A stretch of 57,361 nt of DNA from Nitrospirota bacterium (GTDB lineage Bacteria; Nitrospirota; JACRHJ01): contig JAJYJM010000011.1 in NCBI GenBank assembly GCA_021789495.1, positions 1 through 57,361 on the forward strand, written 5' to 3'. The position numbers and the translations under genes were made by a program. Below are positions 23,026 through 33,534 of the stretch, in pieces. Below the pieces are notes generated by a model. That model saw nothing but the letters and a program-made list of their open reading frames with translations. It did not search any database and was not told where the DNA came from. Position 1 is the stretch's first letter. The number at the start of each line of letters is the position of its first letter.

Positions 23026-24552
23026 TTACACCATCACAATATCGTACTGCTCCTGGTGGAGCGTGGCGTCGGCCTTGATGATAAGCTTCTTCTTAAGCTC
23101 CATCTCCAGGTCTTCCACCCCCTGGCGCTCCTCGTCATAGAGGAGGTCGGCCACTTCCGGGTTCACGGAGACCATTATCTTCTTCTCCTTCGACGATTGG
23201 GAAATCCTGCGTATCTCGCGGAATATCTCGTAGCAGACCGTTACGCTGCTCTTGATGAACCCGCGGCCCTCGCAGTACGGGCAGGGTTCGCACAGGCTCC
23301 GCCCAAGGCTCTCCCGCGTGCGCTTCCTGGTCATCTCAATCAGGCCAAGGTCGGAGAGGTGATAGATGTTCGTCTTGGCCTTGTCGTGCGAGAGGTATTC
23401 CTGGAGCGAGGTGTATACCTTGCGGCGGTTCTCCTCCTTCTCCATGTCGATTAAGTCGAGGATGATTATGCCGCCGATATTGCGGAGCTTGAGCTGGTAG
23501 GCGATTTCCCTTACGGCCTCAAGATTGGTTTTGAGTATCGTGTCCTCGAGGTTCCTCTTGCCCACGTATCGCCCGGTATTCACGTCTATGGCCGTGAGGG
23601 CCTCGGACTGGTCTATGACGATATATCCGCCGGACTTCAGCCACACCTTCCGCCCCAGGGCGCGGGAGATCTCTATCTCGACGTCGTAGGCGTCGAATAT
23701 CGGTTCTTCCTTGTCGTAGAGCTCCATCTTGTCGTTTAACTGCGGAAGGTACGAATCCGCGAACTCCTTCACGCGCTGGTATTCGGAGGCGCTGTCTATC
23801 ACGAGCCTTTCCACGTCCGGCGTGAAGAGGTCGCGTATGGTGCGAAAGACCAGGTCGAGGTCGTAATGGAGCACGGACGGCGCGGAGAGTTTTTCGTTCT
23901 TTTTTAAAATCCTCTGCCAGAGAAGCTCAAGGAAGTCCATGTCCCGCTTGAGCTCGGATTCGTCCTGCCCTTCGGAGACCGTGCGGACGATATACCCGGC
24001 GCCGTTTTTTTTGAACGACGTGACTATGTCCTTCAGGCGCTTCCTCTCCGCCTCGCTCTCTATCCTCCGCGAGATTCCGATGTGGTCTACGGTCGGCATG
24101 TATACGACGTATCTGCCGGGCAGCGTGACATAGCTCGTTACGCGGGCGCCTTTCGTGCCGATAGGCTCCTTGGCAACCTGGACTATTATCTCCTGGCCCT
24201 CCTGGAGGAGGTCTTCTATCGTCATGGAGGAGGGGCGTCTGCGCCTGGGCCTTGTCTCGTCCTCCAACTCAAGCTCGTCTTCCTCCGTCATGTCTTCCGC
24301 CATCATCCGGGCATATTCTTCCATCGAGTTGTATACATCGGCTACGTAGAGGAAAGCCGATTTTTCAAGACCGATGTCCACGAATGCGGCCTGCATCCCC
24401 GGAAGGACCTTCATCACACGGCCCTTGTAGACGTTGCCTGTATTGCCGCGGTCCTTTGCGCGCTCGATGAAAATCTCGGTAACGAGCTTGTTCTCAAGCA
24501 GTGCGACGCGGGTCTCCTGGTTTGTGGCGTTTACTATTATCTCGGTTGACAT
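23026..24552 (-). CDS. rng: Ribonuclease G (Rne/Rng family)
   Basis: A 508-aa endoribonuclease. The N-terminal S1 domain (NTGNVYKGRVMKVLPGMQAAF), the DNase I-like catalytic part (GGYIVIDQSEALTAIDVNTG) and the zinc-link CEPCPYCEGRG near residue 425 are all visible. An insertion of acidic residues (EDMTEEDELELEDETRPRR) lies within the S1 domain, as in many deltaproteobacterial members. It processes rRNA and mRNA 5' ends. The gene lies downstream of the radical SAM gene in the same direction, the usual arrangement beside the rod cluster. Confidence 0.9.
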   Translation of the reverse strand: MSTEIIVNATNQETRVALLENKLVTEIFIERAKDRGNTGNVYKGRVMKVLPGMQAAFVDIGLEKSAFLYVADVYNSMEEYARMMAEDMTEEDELELEDETRPRRRRPSSMTIEDLLQEGQEIIVQVAKEPIGTKGARVTSYVTLPGRYVVYMPTVDHIGISRRIESEAERKRLKDIVTSFKKNGAGYIVRTVSEGQDESELKRDMDFLELLWQRILKKNEKLSAPSVLHYDLDLVFRTIRDLFTPDVERLVIDSASEYQRVKEFADSYLPQLNDKMELYDKEEPIFDAYDVEIEISRALGRKVWLKSGGYIVIDQSEALTAIDVNTGRYVGKRNLEDTILKTNLEAVREIAYQLKLRNIGGIIILDLIDMEKEENRRKVYTSLQEYLSHDKAKTNIYHLSDLGLIEMTRKRTRESLGRSLCEPCPYCEGRGFIKSSVTVCYEIFREIRRISQSSKEKKIMVSVNPEVADLLYDEERQGVEDLEMELKKKLIIKADATLHQEQYDIVMV

Positions 24553-24693
24553 TGAACCCCGTTATCCGTTTTCTTCGGGGAGAGCATTCTCTCCGAAAAA
24601 TTATTATTCACAATTATGCCCTGGCGGCAGTAGTTTTATCTTACGTTCAAGATAATTTTTCTCGGGAATACTCTCCCCTCGTTCCAGAGTCTT

Positions 24694-27291
24694 CTAATAC
24701 ATCCCCAGCCTTTTTATCTGCGTCGCTTTCGATTCCTGCGGCGAAAGTCCGAATATCGCCTGCACGGCCTCGAAGGGCTTTGCGCTCCTGCCGCCGGACT
24801 CGGACAGGGTAAAAATAATGGACTCACCCTCTCCCCCGGCCCCTCTCCCATCTGAGGGCGAGGGGAGAAGAACCGGCACCACCCGGAGTTCCCGCACCAT
24901 CGGGCGAATGTCTATTTCTTTTGTCCCTTTATCCGAGACGCGCGTAATGACTGCGCTCTCCTTCGCAAGGAAAGCCTCTACCGCGGCTTCGGCGTCCAAT
25001 CCCGCCGGGACTTCCGCTTCATATTCAAAGGAGGTGACAGAAGCACCCCCGGGGGCCTCCCTGGACGACAGGTAACGCGCCTCGAAAACCCTGACGCCCG
25101 GCGGCAGGGCCAGGTTCAGCGCCTTAGCAGCCGTTTTCAAGTCTATAGCATAAGTTAGCTCCATGTCAAGGATTTCCGCCTCCGACTCTATCCCCGTGGC
25201 GAGCGCCGGGCCAAACGAGAGCTTCGGGTGCGGGTTGAATCCTTCCGAGAAGGCGACGGGCAGACCCGCGCGGGAGATAGCCCGGAAAAAGAGCGTCATC
25301 ACCTCCGTATGCGAGAGCATCGCAAGCGGCATGAGCTTCGAGTATTTGACACGCATCCTGGCCGGCCTGTTGACCGGCTTCGGATTTTCCGAAGAGGATA
25401 TGGCCTTGGTTGTCGGCGGCGGTATTACTTGAGATAGCGGCATCTCCTCGCTATCGCTTCCGCATTTTAATCCGCAGGCAAGGCATTTATCCAGGCAGCC
25501 GGGGCTGGTCTCGCCCCTGAGCGCATGGTCGAGCTCACGTCTGAAAAATTTCTCCGACACGCCGCAGTCGATGTGGCTCCAGGGCAGTATCTCGTCCGGT
25601 GCAAACCCTTTCTCCGCCTCGGCCTCGACGTCCAGACCGGCTTCCGCGAACGCCCCCTGCCAGGTCTGCCATCTGAACTCTTCAGTCCAGCCGTCGAAGC
25701 GCGCGCCCTTCTTCCATGCGTTATAGAGCGCGGCCCCAAGCTCCCTGCCGCCCCTTGCGAACGCGGACTCAAGCGCGCTCATCTCGGCAAGCCCTGTCTT
25801 CATGGCAAACGGCCTCCTGCCCAGCGCGCCGCCGAGCATCTCCTTTCTCCTCCGCATCTCGGCAACGGGTATCTGCCCCATACGCTGAAACGGCGTGTGC
25901 GCCTTCGGCACGAACACCGATACGCCGACGTTCACGCCGCCGGTAGACCGGCTTCCGGCAGACCGGCTGTCTGCATTTCTACTCGCTTTCAACACCTTGC
26001 GCGAGAGGTCTATTATCCCGCGCAGGTCTTCATCGGTCTCGGTGGGCAGGCCCACCATGAAGTAGAGCTTTATCAGGTTCCAGCCGGAGGAGAACACGGC
26101 GGACGCGGTTGCGATTAATGCGTCCTCCGAAATATTCTTGTTGATTACGTCCCGCAGGCGCTGGCTTCCCGCCTCCGGCGCGATTGTGAAGCCCGTCTTC
26201 CTGACGCGGCCTATCTCCCGGCATATCTCAGGCGTGAGCGTCCCGACCCGAAGCGACGGAAGCGATACGGAGACCTTCCGGGGCTCGTACGCGTCCATCA
26301 GACCCTTCACCAGCGAAGGCAGGCATGAGTAATCCCCCGCCGAGAGAGAAGAGAGCGAGACTTCGTCGAAACCGGTAGACGAAATTGCGACGTCCGCAAG
26401 CGCCATTACGCGCTCACGGCTTCTCTCCCGCGCCGGGCGGTAGATATACCCGGCCTGGCAGAACCGGCACCCGCGCGGGCATCCGCGTGATATTTCCATC
26501 TGGACGCGGTTATGTACGGCGGCCATGTACGGAACCGGCGGGCGCACTGGAAATGGAGCGGAGTCAATATCCTTTACGATGCGCCTCTTTATTTTATCCG
26601 GGCCGCCGTTTATGTTTTTTATCGCCTTTATCCGCCCGTCAGGGTATTTTGACACCTCGAAATGCGCCGGGACATAAACGCCCTCGATTTTCGAAAGCGC
26701 GTCGAGCAGAGATTTCTTATCGCTAATCCCGCGCCTCTTGAAATCAAGGACGACATCCGAAATCTCCAGCACGGATTCCTCGGAGTCGCCTATGTCGAAG
26801 GCGTCGATGAAATCGGCCAGAGGTTCCGGCGAGAGAGCGCACGGCCCGCCCGCGATGACAAGCGGATGGGATGAATCACGGTCCTTTGCGTATACGGGAA
26901 TTCCCGCAAGATACAGCATGTTCAGGACGTTCGTGTAGGACAGCTCGTACTGGAGCGTGAAGGCTATTATGTCCATTTCGGCAAGGGGAGTAAAACCCTC
27001 CAGGGCGTAGAGAGGCAGGTTGTGCGCTCTTAGTTTTTCCTCCATGTCCGGCCACGGCGCGAATACCCTCTGCGCCCATATCTCCGGGCGGGAGTTGAGT
27101 ATCTCGTAGAGGATTTTGATCCCTATGTGGGACATGCCGACTTCGTATGCGTCGGGGAAACAGAGTGCCCAGTTAAGCCTTACGGACGAAGAGTCCTTAA
27201 CGACGGCGTTTATCTCGGAGCCGATGTAGCGCGAGGGCTTACTAACGAGGGGAAGGATTTTAAAAATTTGGTCTTTTATATCAGCGGCCAT
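24694..27291 (-). CDS. TIGR03960-type B12-binding/radical SAM protein fused to a TIGR03936-type domain
   Basis: An 865-aa protein in which two domains are fused. The N-terminal part has a B12-binding-like segment and a radical SAM core with CPRGCRFCQAGY (CxxxCxxC, roughly residues 275-285). The C-terminal part (from KYSKLMPLAMLSHTEV, about residue 640) is the DUF2344/TIGR03936 domain. Such genes often lie next to rng or ribosomal proteins L21/L27; the function is not established. Three repeat-derived inserts are readable: SRSAGSRSTGG near residue 445 (palindromic repeats), KPVNRPA near 640, and [15 protein letters not shown] near 825 (C/G-rich repeat). All lie in loops or linkers and keep the frame. 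Confidence 0.85.
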   Translation of the reverse strand: MAADIKDQIFKILPLVSKPSRYIGSEINAVVKDSSSVRLNWALCFPDAYEVGMSHIGIKILYEILNSRPEIWAQRVFAPWPDMEEKLRAHNLPLYALEGFTPLAEMDIIAFTLQYELSYTNVLNMLYLAGIPVYAKDRDSSHPLVIAGGPCALSPEPLADFIDAFDIGDSEESVLEISDVVLDFKRRGISDKKSLLDALSKIEGVYVPAHFEVSKYPDGRIKAIKNINGGPDKIKRRIVKDIDSAPFPVRPPVPYMAAVHNRVQMEISRGCPRGCRFCQAGYIYRPARERSRERVMALADVAISSTGFDEVSLSSLSAGDYSCLPSLVKGLMDAYEPRKVSVSLPSLRVGTLTPEICREIGRVRKTGFTIAPEAGSQRLRDVINKNISEDALIATASAVFSSGWNLIKLYFMVGLPTETDEDLRGIIDLSRKVLKASRNADSRSAGSRSTGGVNVGVSVFVPKAHTPFQRMGQIPVAEMRRRKEMLGGALGRRPFAMKTGLAEMSALESAFARGGRELGAALYNAWKKGARFDGWTEEFRWQTWQGAFAEAGLDVEAEAEKGFAPDEILPWSHIDCGVSEKFFRRELDHALRGETSPGCLDKCLACGLKCGSDSEEMPLSQVIPPPTTKAISSSENPKPVNRPARMRVKYSKLMPLAMLSHTEVMTLFFRAISRAGLPVAFSEGFNPHPKLSFGPALATGIESEAEILDMELTYAIDLKTAAKALNLALPPGVRVFEARYLSSREAPGGASVTSFEYEAEVPAGLDAEAAVEAFLAKESAVITRVSDKGTKEIDIRPMVRELRVVPVLLPSPSDGRGAGGEGESIIFTLSESGGRSAKPFEAVQAIFGLSPQESKATQIKRLGMY
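24823..24869. repeat. CCCTCTCCC repeat read in frame within the radical SAM gene
   Basis: The plus-strand sequence is nearly identical over about 44 nt to 11239-11284. On the coding strand it encodes [15 protein letters not shown], a stretch foreign to the surrounding domain. It contains no stop in this frame, so the gene stays open. Confidence 0.75.
25940..25966. repeat. Tandem palindromic repeat in the radical SAM gene
   Basis: CCGGTAGACCGG (25940-25951) and CCGGCAGACCGG (25955-25966), with a 15-nt period. On the coding strand this gives SRSAGSRSTGG. Further partial copies in the same gene lie at 25361-25383 (KPVNRPA) and 26371-26380. Confidence 0.65.
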
Positions 27292-27330
27292 TTGGTTCCC
27301 ATTTGTAGCTGCCCGATTTATCGGGCGAAT

Positions 27331-28452
27331 TTAATAAAATAATTTAAACCTTCTTAAGTTCACGCTCGTCAGAAGTCCCAGTGCAATCAGCGTCGTGAGG
27401 GCCGATGTGCCGCCGTAGCTGACGAGCGGGAGCGGAACTCCGACGACGGGCATAATCCCCACGGTCATGCCGATGTTTATGACTATGTGGAAGAATATCA
27501 TCGCCACGGCCCCGACGGCGAGGAGCGCGCCGAAGCGGTCCTTCGCCTTGTGCGCCGTTTCTATGCCCCAGAGAACGATGAACAGATACACCGCGAGTAC
27601 TGTAATCGAGCCTATGAAACCCCACTCCTCCGAGATGACGGAGAATATGAAGTCGGTATGCCGCTCCGGCAGGAAGTTTAACTGGCTCTGGGTGCCGTGC
27701 AGGAAGCCTTTTCCGAATATCGAGCCGGAGCCTATGGCAATCTTCGACTGTATGATGTGATAGCCCGCGCCGGACGGGTCCCGCTCCGGCGAAAGGAACA
27801 TGGTAAGGCGCTTTCTCTGGTAGTCCTTCAGATGCTTCCAGAGGATGCCCCAGACCGCGGGCGCCGAGATTGCGGAAGCGGTGAACAGCAGCAAAAACGA
27901 CTTTATCCTTATCCCGGCGACAATCACGACCGCGCAGAATATGAAAAGGAACATAAGCCCCGTGCCGAGGTCCGGCTGTTTTACGACAAGCCCCACCGGG
28001 AGCATCACGAGCAGGAGGGGCTTCACAAGCTGGCGGAGCGTATGGCCCCTCGTTATCCCGTCCTCGGCGAAATACTTTGCGAGCGCGACGATTATGAAAA
28101 GCTTCGCGACCTCCGACGGCTGGAATGTGAAAGGCCCCAGGTGCAGCCATCTCTGCGCGCCCATGCCGGAATGTCCCACGGCAAGCGTCGCAAGCAGGAG
28201 CAATATCGCCATGACATACAGGACGTATCCCCAGCGCTCCAGGCGCCGGTAATCGAAGAACGCGAGGGCGGCCATTGTCGCCAGTCCGAAGATTATCCAG
28301 AGGAGCTGTTTTTTGAACAGCGTGTGCGTACCGCCGCTCATGCTGTAGGTGGCGGAATATACCGCGGTCAGGCCGATGGCGATAAGCAGGCCGACCGAGA
28401 CGAGGAAGCTCACGTCGAAATTGGAGATTATTCTTTTGTGTCTGTCAACCAT
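27331..28452 (-). CDS. rodA: Rod-shape peptidoglycan glycosyltransferase RodA
   Basis: A 373-aa SEDS-family membrane protein with ten hydrophobic segments. KQPDLGTGLMF carries the catalytic aspartate region; the C-terminal GIMPVVGVPLPLVSYGGTS is the SEDS signature. With PBP2 it polymerises lateral-wall peptidoglycan. The start lies one base beyond the mrdA stop region, which contains a CATTCCCG repeat. Order mreB-mreC-mreD-mrdA-rodA is the canonical elongasome operon. Confidence 0.93.
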   Translation of the reverse strand: MVDRHKRIISNFDVSFLVSVGLLIAIGLTAVYSATYSMSGGTHTLFKKQLLWIIFGLATMAALAFFDYRRLERWGYVLYVMAILLLLATLAVGHSGMGAQRWLHLGPFTFQPSEVAKLFIIVALAKYFAEDGITRGHTLRQLVKPLLLVMLPVGLVVKQPDLGTGLMFLFIFCAVVIVAGIRIKSFLLLFTASAISAPAVWGILWKHLKDYQRKRLTMFLSPERDPSGAGYHIIQSKIAIGSGSIFGKGFLHGTQSQLNFLPERHTDFIFSVISEEWGFIGSITVLAVYLFIVLWGIETAHKAKDRFGALLAVGAVAMIFFHIVINIGMTVGIMPVVGVPLPLVSYGGTSALTTLIALGLLTSVNLRRFKLFY

Positions 28453-28453
28453 A

Positions 28454-30481
28454 TTAAAGTCCCCGGATTCCCGCTTTCACGGGAATGACGCGTTTTTTAT
28501 TTACAGGGCGTTTATTATGCCGGTCGAGGAGCATTCCCGCCTTTGCCGCGCCCGTCATGGACCGAAACGCCCTCATCCGGCTCCCGGTGAAATTGTCGAA
28601 CTTCATCACCGCCCTGTGAAGAATCGTGCCGGTAAGGTTCCCGAAGCCGTTCCTTTCGGCTATGGACTTGTCGTCTATCCTCAGGTACGCCTCTATGACC
28701 TGCTTCGCCAGGGGGCCGCAGGCGGAGCCGCCGTGTCCGGCGTGCTCCATCAGTATGGCGACGGCAATCTTCGGGTTGTAAAGCGGGGCCGCCGCCACGA
28801 GCCATGCGTTGTCCTTGAACTTCAGCCCGTGCCCTCTCCCAAGGCCTATAACCTGCGCCGTCCCCGTCTTGCCGCCGACAACCACTCTTTTCGATGCCGC
28901 CAGGCGCGCGGTGCCGCCAGGTTCGTTGACGACGCCGTACATCCCGTCCCTTATTATGTCCAGGTTCGCCTGCTTCACCGGGAGTTTCCAGAGCGCGTCG
29001 GGCGGGAACTGCTTGACGCTCCCGGCCCCATATCTTATCTCGCTCACGACCTGCGGCCTGTAGAGCACGCCGCCGTTCGTTATCGTCGCCGCCATGCGGG
29101 CGAGCTGTATCGGCGTAACGCTGACATAGCCCTGGCCGATGGCGCAGGATATGGTCTCGCCCGGATACCACTTGCAGTGGCGGTATTTAAGCTTCCAGGC
29201 GGTGGAGGGAATAAGCCCGCTGTCCTCGCGGAGGCCGATGCCAGTCTTCATTCCAAGGCCCAGGTAGTTCGCGTATTTTGCGATATTGTCTATGCCCAGG
29301 ATATTGCCGAGGTTGTAGAAATACGTGTCGCAGGACTGGACGATGGCCTTATGCAGCGTGGTGCGGCCATGCCCGTGCTTGTCCCAGCAGTGGAATACCC
29401 TGCCGCCGAAGGGCCAGACTCCCGTGCAGAATATCACGGGGGAGTCAAGGGTCGCTTTTCCCGTCTCAAGCCCCGCCAGGGCCACGGCCAGCTTGAACGT
29501 GGAGCCGGGCGGGAACTGTCCCTGGAGCGCCCTGTTGTCGAGCGGCTTGCCGGGGTCTGTAGTTAGATACTGCCAGTCCTTGCTCGTAAGGCCCACGGTG
29601 AATATGTTCGGGTCGAAGGAGGGCTTGGACACCATCGCCAGGATGTCGCCGTTTCTGGGGTCTATGGCTACGAGCGCCCCGGTCTTGCCCTTCATTCCTT
29701 CCTCCGCAGCCTGCTGCGTCTTGAAGTCGAGCGTCGTGACAAGGTCGTTTCCTGCTATGGGTTTTACCGTATACAGTATCTTTTTCTGATGTCCCATTGC
29801 GTCCACCTCCACGGCTCTCTTGCCGGGGACGCCGCGTATGTATTTGTCGAAGGCCTGTTCCAGGCCGTATTGGCCTATGAGAAAATCCGGCGGGAGGTCT
29901 GCGTACTTTGCCAGGTTGTGTTGCGCGGGCGTTATTTTCCCGATGTAGCCGATCAAATGCGAAGCGAAATCCCCATACGGATAATAACGCCTCAGTTCCA
30001 CCTCTACCGAGACCCCCGGCAGGCTGTCTTTCGCCGCCTCAACCTCGGATATTTCGGCAAACGAGGCGTTCTCCCGCACGCGGATGGGCTGGTAGGGATT
30101 GCGGAATTTCTCCGACTTTATATAATCCACCAGGTCCTCAGGCGTAACTCCAAGCAGGCTCGCCAGTTTCCGGATTACCTCCGGCCTGCCCTTCGCGTCT
30201 TCGGGGGTGAAGGTTATGGTGTAACTGGGCGTGTTGTCGGCCAGGGGTATGCCGTTTCTGTCGTAGATTATCCCCCTGGGCGGGCGGATGCTTATGATGC
30301 GGATGCGGTTGTCCTCGGAGAGCTTCCGGTAATACGCGCCCTTTATCACCTGGAGATACCAGAGCCTAAGGACAATCACGGCGAAAAAGACCACAACGCA
30401 TACGGAGAGCAGCCACAGCCGCTTTTTTATGTCGCCCGCTCCCTCCACCTCGCCGTAGAACCCGCTTCTGTCAGACTTCAT
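28454..30481 (-). CDS. mrdA: Penicillin-binding protein 2 (transpeptidase)
   Basis: A 675-aa class B PBP: one N-terminal membrane helix (about 22-42), a dimerisation (pedestal) domain and a transpeptidase domain with the SxxK serine in PPGSTFKLAVA (about 325), SxN as SCDTYFYN and KTG as VGGKTGTAQ (about 545). It crosslinks lateral-wall peptidoglycan in partnership with RodA. The last 11 residues (VIPVKAGIRGL) are encoded by a CATTCCCG repeat, so the original C-terminus has been replaced or extended. About 35 residues after the usual end of the domain look poorly constrained. Confidence 0.92.
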   Translation of the reverse strand: MKSDRSGFYGEVEGAGDIKKRLWLLSVCVVVFFAVIVLRLWYLQVIKGAYYRKLSEDNRIRIISIRPPRGIIYDRNGIPLADNTPSYTITFTPEDAKGRPEVIRKLASLLGVTPEDLVDYIKSEKFRNPYQPIRVRENASFAEISEVEAAKDSLPGVSVEVELRRYYPYGDFASHLIGYIGKITPAQHNLAKYADLPPDFLIGQYGLEQAFDKYIRGVPGKRAVEVDAMGHQKKILYTVKPIAGNDLVTTLDFKTQQAAEEGMKGKTGALVAIDPRNGDILAMVSKPSFDPNIFTVGLTSKDWQYLTTDPGKPLDNRALQGQFPPGSTFKLAVALAGLETGKATLDSPVIFCTGVWPFGGRVFHCWDKHGHGRTTLHKAIVQSCDTYFYNLGNILGIDNIAKYANYLGLGMKTGIGLREDSGLIPSTAWKLKYRHCKWYPGETISCAIGQGYVSVTPIQLARMAATITNGGVLYRPQVVSEIRYGAGSVKQFPPDALWKLPVKQANLDIIRDGMYGVVNEPGGTARLAASKRVVVGGKTGTAQVIGLGRGHGLKFKDNAWLVAAAPLYNPKIAVAILMEHAGHGGSACGPLAKQVIEAYLRIDDKSIAERNGFGNLTGTILHRAVMKFDNFTGSRMRAFRSMTGAAKAGMLLDRHNKRPVNKKRVIPVKAGIRGL
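28464..28490. repeat. CATTCCCG repeat forming the mrdA 3' end
   Basis: GGATTCCCGCTTTCACGGGAATGACG, an inverted repeat that encodes VIPVKAGIRG on the minus strand. It is a copy of the family at 12350-12373 and 52291-52312. Confidence 0.7.
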
Positions 30482-30487
30482 TTAAAC

Positions 30488-31012
30488 CTATATCCTAACC
30501 TGTATCTGCCTTATGCTCTTAAGCCAGGGCACTCTCTTCGACAGGCGGGATCTGAAAAGCCATAAAAGGAACGCCCCCGCGAGCGCGTTGTACAGCGCCT
30601 GCGGAAGTCCGAACCGCAGTATCCTGAACAATATCCCGCCGTCGCCCCGAACGGTCTCCACGACCACGGCGGTGTAAACGCCGTTTACCAGCGAGAGCGC
30701 GAAAAGCCCGGCGAAGTTCGCGGACTCGCCGATGTTGAACCACTTCCTGCCCGCCCGGCCCGCGAGATACCCCACGAGCGCGTAGCCGGAGATAAAAAGC
30801 CCGATATAGCCGCCGGAGAGGCAGTCGTCGAGGAAACCGGCGAACGCGCCGTATATTATGCCGGAGGAGCCGCTCTCCGTGATGGAGAAGGCATATACCG
30901 CGATGAGCATCAGGCTGGGCTTTATTCCCCATATGGAAAAAAAATCGCCGATAACGGCCTGGAGGCACGCGATTATTATAAACGTGACGTATACGGAGAC
31001 GTTCAGTTTCAT
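30488..31012 (-). CDS. mreD: Rod shape-determining protein MreD
   Basis: A 174-aa membrane protein with five hydrophobic segments. GIKPSLMLIAVYAF and GAFAGFLDDCLSGGYIGLF are typical of MreD. The start ATG 31012 overlaps the mreC stop (TAATG), so they are coupled. It connects the MreB cytoskeleton to the RodA/PBP2 pair. A longer reading upstream would overlap mreC. Confidence 0.85.
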   Translation of the reverse strand: MKLNVSVYVTFIIIACLQAVIGDFFSIWGIKPSLMLIAVYAFSITESGSSGIIYGAFAGFLDDCLSGGYIGLFISGYALVGYLAGRAGRKWFNIGESANFAGLFALSLVNGVYTAVVVETVRGDGGILFRILRFGLPQALYNALAGAFLLWLFRSRLSKRVPWLKSIRQIQVRI

Positions 31013-31875
31013 TACTTCACGCCCTTCTCGCCCGGCGCAGGCTCCGGCGGAATCGGACTTGGCTTGTAGAGCAGTATCGCCACCGCCTCGAACCGCTTTA
31101 TATCCGCCGCCGGACGCACTTCTATATCCTGAAAATATCCCTGGCCGGCCTTCGATACCGAGACAATCCACCCGACCGGCATACCCTCCGGAAACACCCT
31201 GTCCAGCCCGGAGGTAATCAAAAGGTCGCCCGCCTTCACGTCCGCGCTCTTGCCGACATACTGGAACCGGCAAAGCCCGCCGCCTTCCCCGACGAGTATC
31301 CCCGGCTCCCGCGTGCGCCGGGTTATACAGGACACAGCGCTTGATGGATCCGTTATGAGCGTGATGCGGGACGTCCAGCCGCTTACCTTTGTTACGCGGC
31401 CAACGACCCCGGCCTTCGTCGCGGCGGGCATGTCGCGGGCTATCCCGCTTGGCGAACCCTTGTCTATCCAGGCGGTCTTGAACCACGACGAGGCGTCCCG
31501 TCCTATGACGCGCGCGGTTACGTGCGGGCAGCCGAACCCGCCAAGGAGCGGCCCGAGCGCCGCCGTCTCCCCGTCTTTTAAAAGCGCTTCCCTAAGCCTC
31601 AGGTTCTCAAGGTAGAGATCCCTGTTCTCTTTTCTCAGCTTTGCGTTTTCGTCCCGCGCGCCTGCCAGTCCGGCGTAATTTCCCCAGGCGCGCCCAAGGG
31701 CGTTTTTTACCGCTGCCGTCCCTTCGGCAAACGGATAAAGAATTGTAGATACGACCCGCTCCGGGAGCGAGGCGTTCCTGGGCCTTCTCACCTGTGAAGT
31801 AATTATAAGGAAGCTCATAAGGATTACGAGAACAAGGAGCAGGATGCTCCTGTTCCTGGCAAGGTAGCGAAACAT
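31012..31875 (-). CDS. mreC: Rod shape-determining protein MreC
   Basis: A 287-aa periplasmic protein with one membrane anchor (about 8-28), a coiled coil (about 60-100, REENRDLYLENLRLREAL-like) and two beta-barrel domains. VTARVIGRDASSWFKTAWIDKGS and GDLLITSGLDRVFPEGMPVGWI are diagnostic. It activates PBP2/RodA. The C-terminal tail (PSPIPPEPAPGEKG) is proline-rich. Confidence 0.92.
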   Translation of the reverse strand: MFRYLARNRSILLLVLVILMSFLIITSQVRRPRNASLPERVVSTILYPFAEGTAAVKNALGRAWGNYAGLAGARDENAKLRKENRDLYLENLRLREALLKDGETAALGPLLGGFGCPHVTARVIGRDASSWFKTAWIDKGSPSGIARDMPAATKAGVVGRVTKVSGWTSRITLITDPSSAVSCITRRTREPGILVGEGGGLCRFQYVGKSADVKAGDLLITSGLDRVFPEGMPVGWIVSVSKAGQGYFQDIEVRPAADIKRFEAVAILLYKPSPIPPEPAPGEKGVK

Positions 31876-31935
31876 CTTATACCTTAATTGGGGAAAACCC
31901 GGCCATCAGCCCTGAAGGCCGCTCAAGAAGGAACG

Positions 31936-32970
<1,035 letters not shown>

Positions 32971-33042
32971 CTACTCCTGAAAGACGTTTTTCGTGTTCGT
33001 GAAAATCTAATTCTTTAATTCCATTACGAACGCGGGGTTTTT

Positions 33043-33534
33043 TTATTCTTCGTCCCTTACGACCGTGAGCGCAATCTCGTCCCCAAGCCTCATCCCCTCA
33101 GGGCTGCCGATGATGAGCAGAAGCTCAAAGCCTAAGCCCAAAAGCCCGGCTGCCCAGCCGACAAACGGGATAAGGGAAAGACAGTAGAATATCCCTATGG
33201 TCGAGTTCCTGAGTATGGAGAGGCGGAAGTCCGCCCAGTTCCCGGTCTTTTTGGAATATACCCTTAAGCCTGCTATCCTCTTCCCGACGCTCCTGCCTTT
33301 CATTACTCCGTCGGCTATGCCGATATACAAAAGGCCGGAAAAAAACCCGATATAACCCGGAAGTCTTGCCAGAAATAGTGCGATGAGGATGTCGATAAAC
33401 CTTGCGATGCACCGGTTCAGGGTATTAGCCTTGGTCGCCCCCTCAATGCCGCCCTGGGTAGCCGGACCTCCCTCGTCTTCTTCCTCGTCGAGCTCAGAGG
33501 GAAGGTCCAATCCTTCCGGATCATGTCTGACCAT
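33043..33534 (-). CDS. RDD-family membrane protein
   Basis: A 163-aa protein. An acidic N-terminus (ELDEEEDEGG) is followed by the RDD domain beginning RCIARFIDILIALFLARL, where Arg, Asp and Asp give the family its name. GRSVGKRIAGLRVYSKKTG is the conserved central loop. Two or three membrane helices. Transport or ion-related functions are proposed for some members; nothing specific can be said here. Confidence 0.8.
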   Translation of the reverse strand: MVRHDPEGLDLPSELDEEEDEGGPATQGGIEGATKANTLNRCIARFIDILIALFLARLPGYIGFFSGLLYIGIADGVMKGRSVGKRIAGLRVYSKKTGNWADFRLSILRNSTIGIFYCLSLIPFVGWAAGLLGLGFELLLIIGSPEGMRLGDEIALTVVRDEE

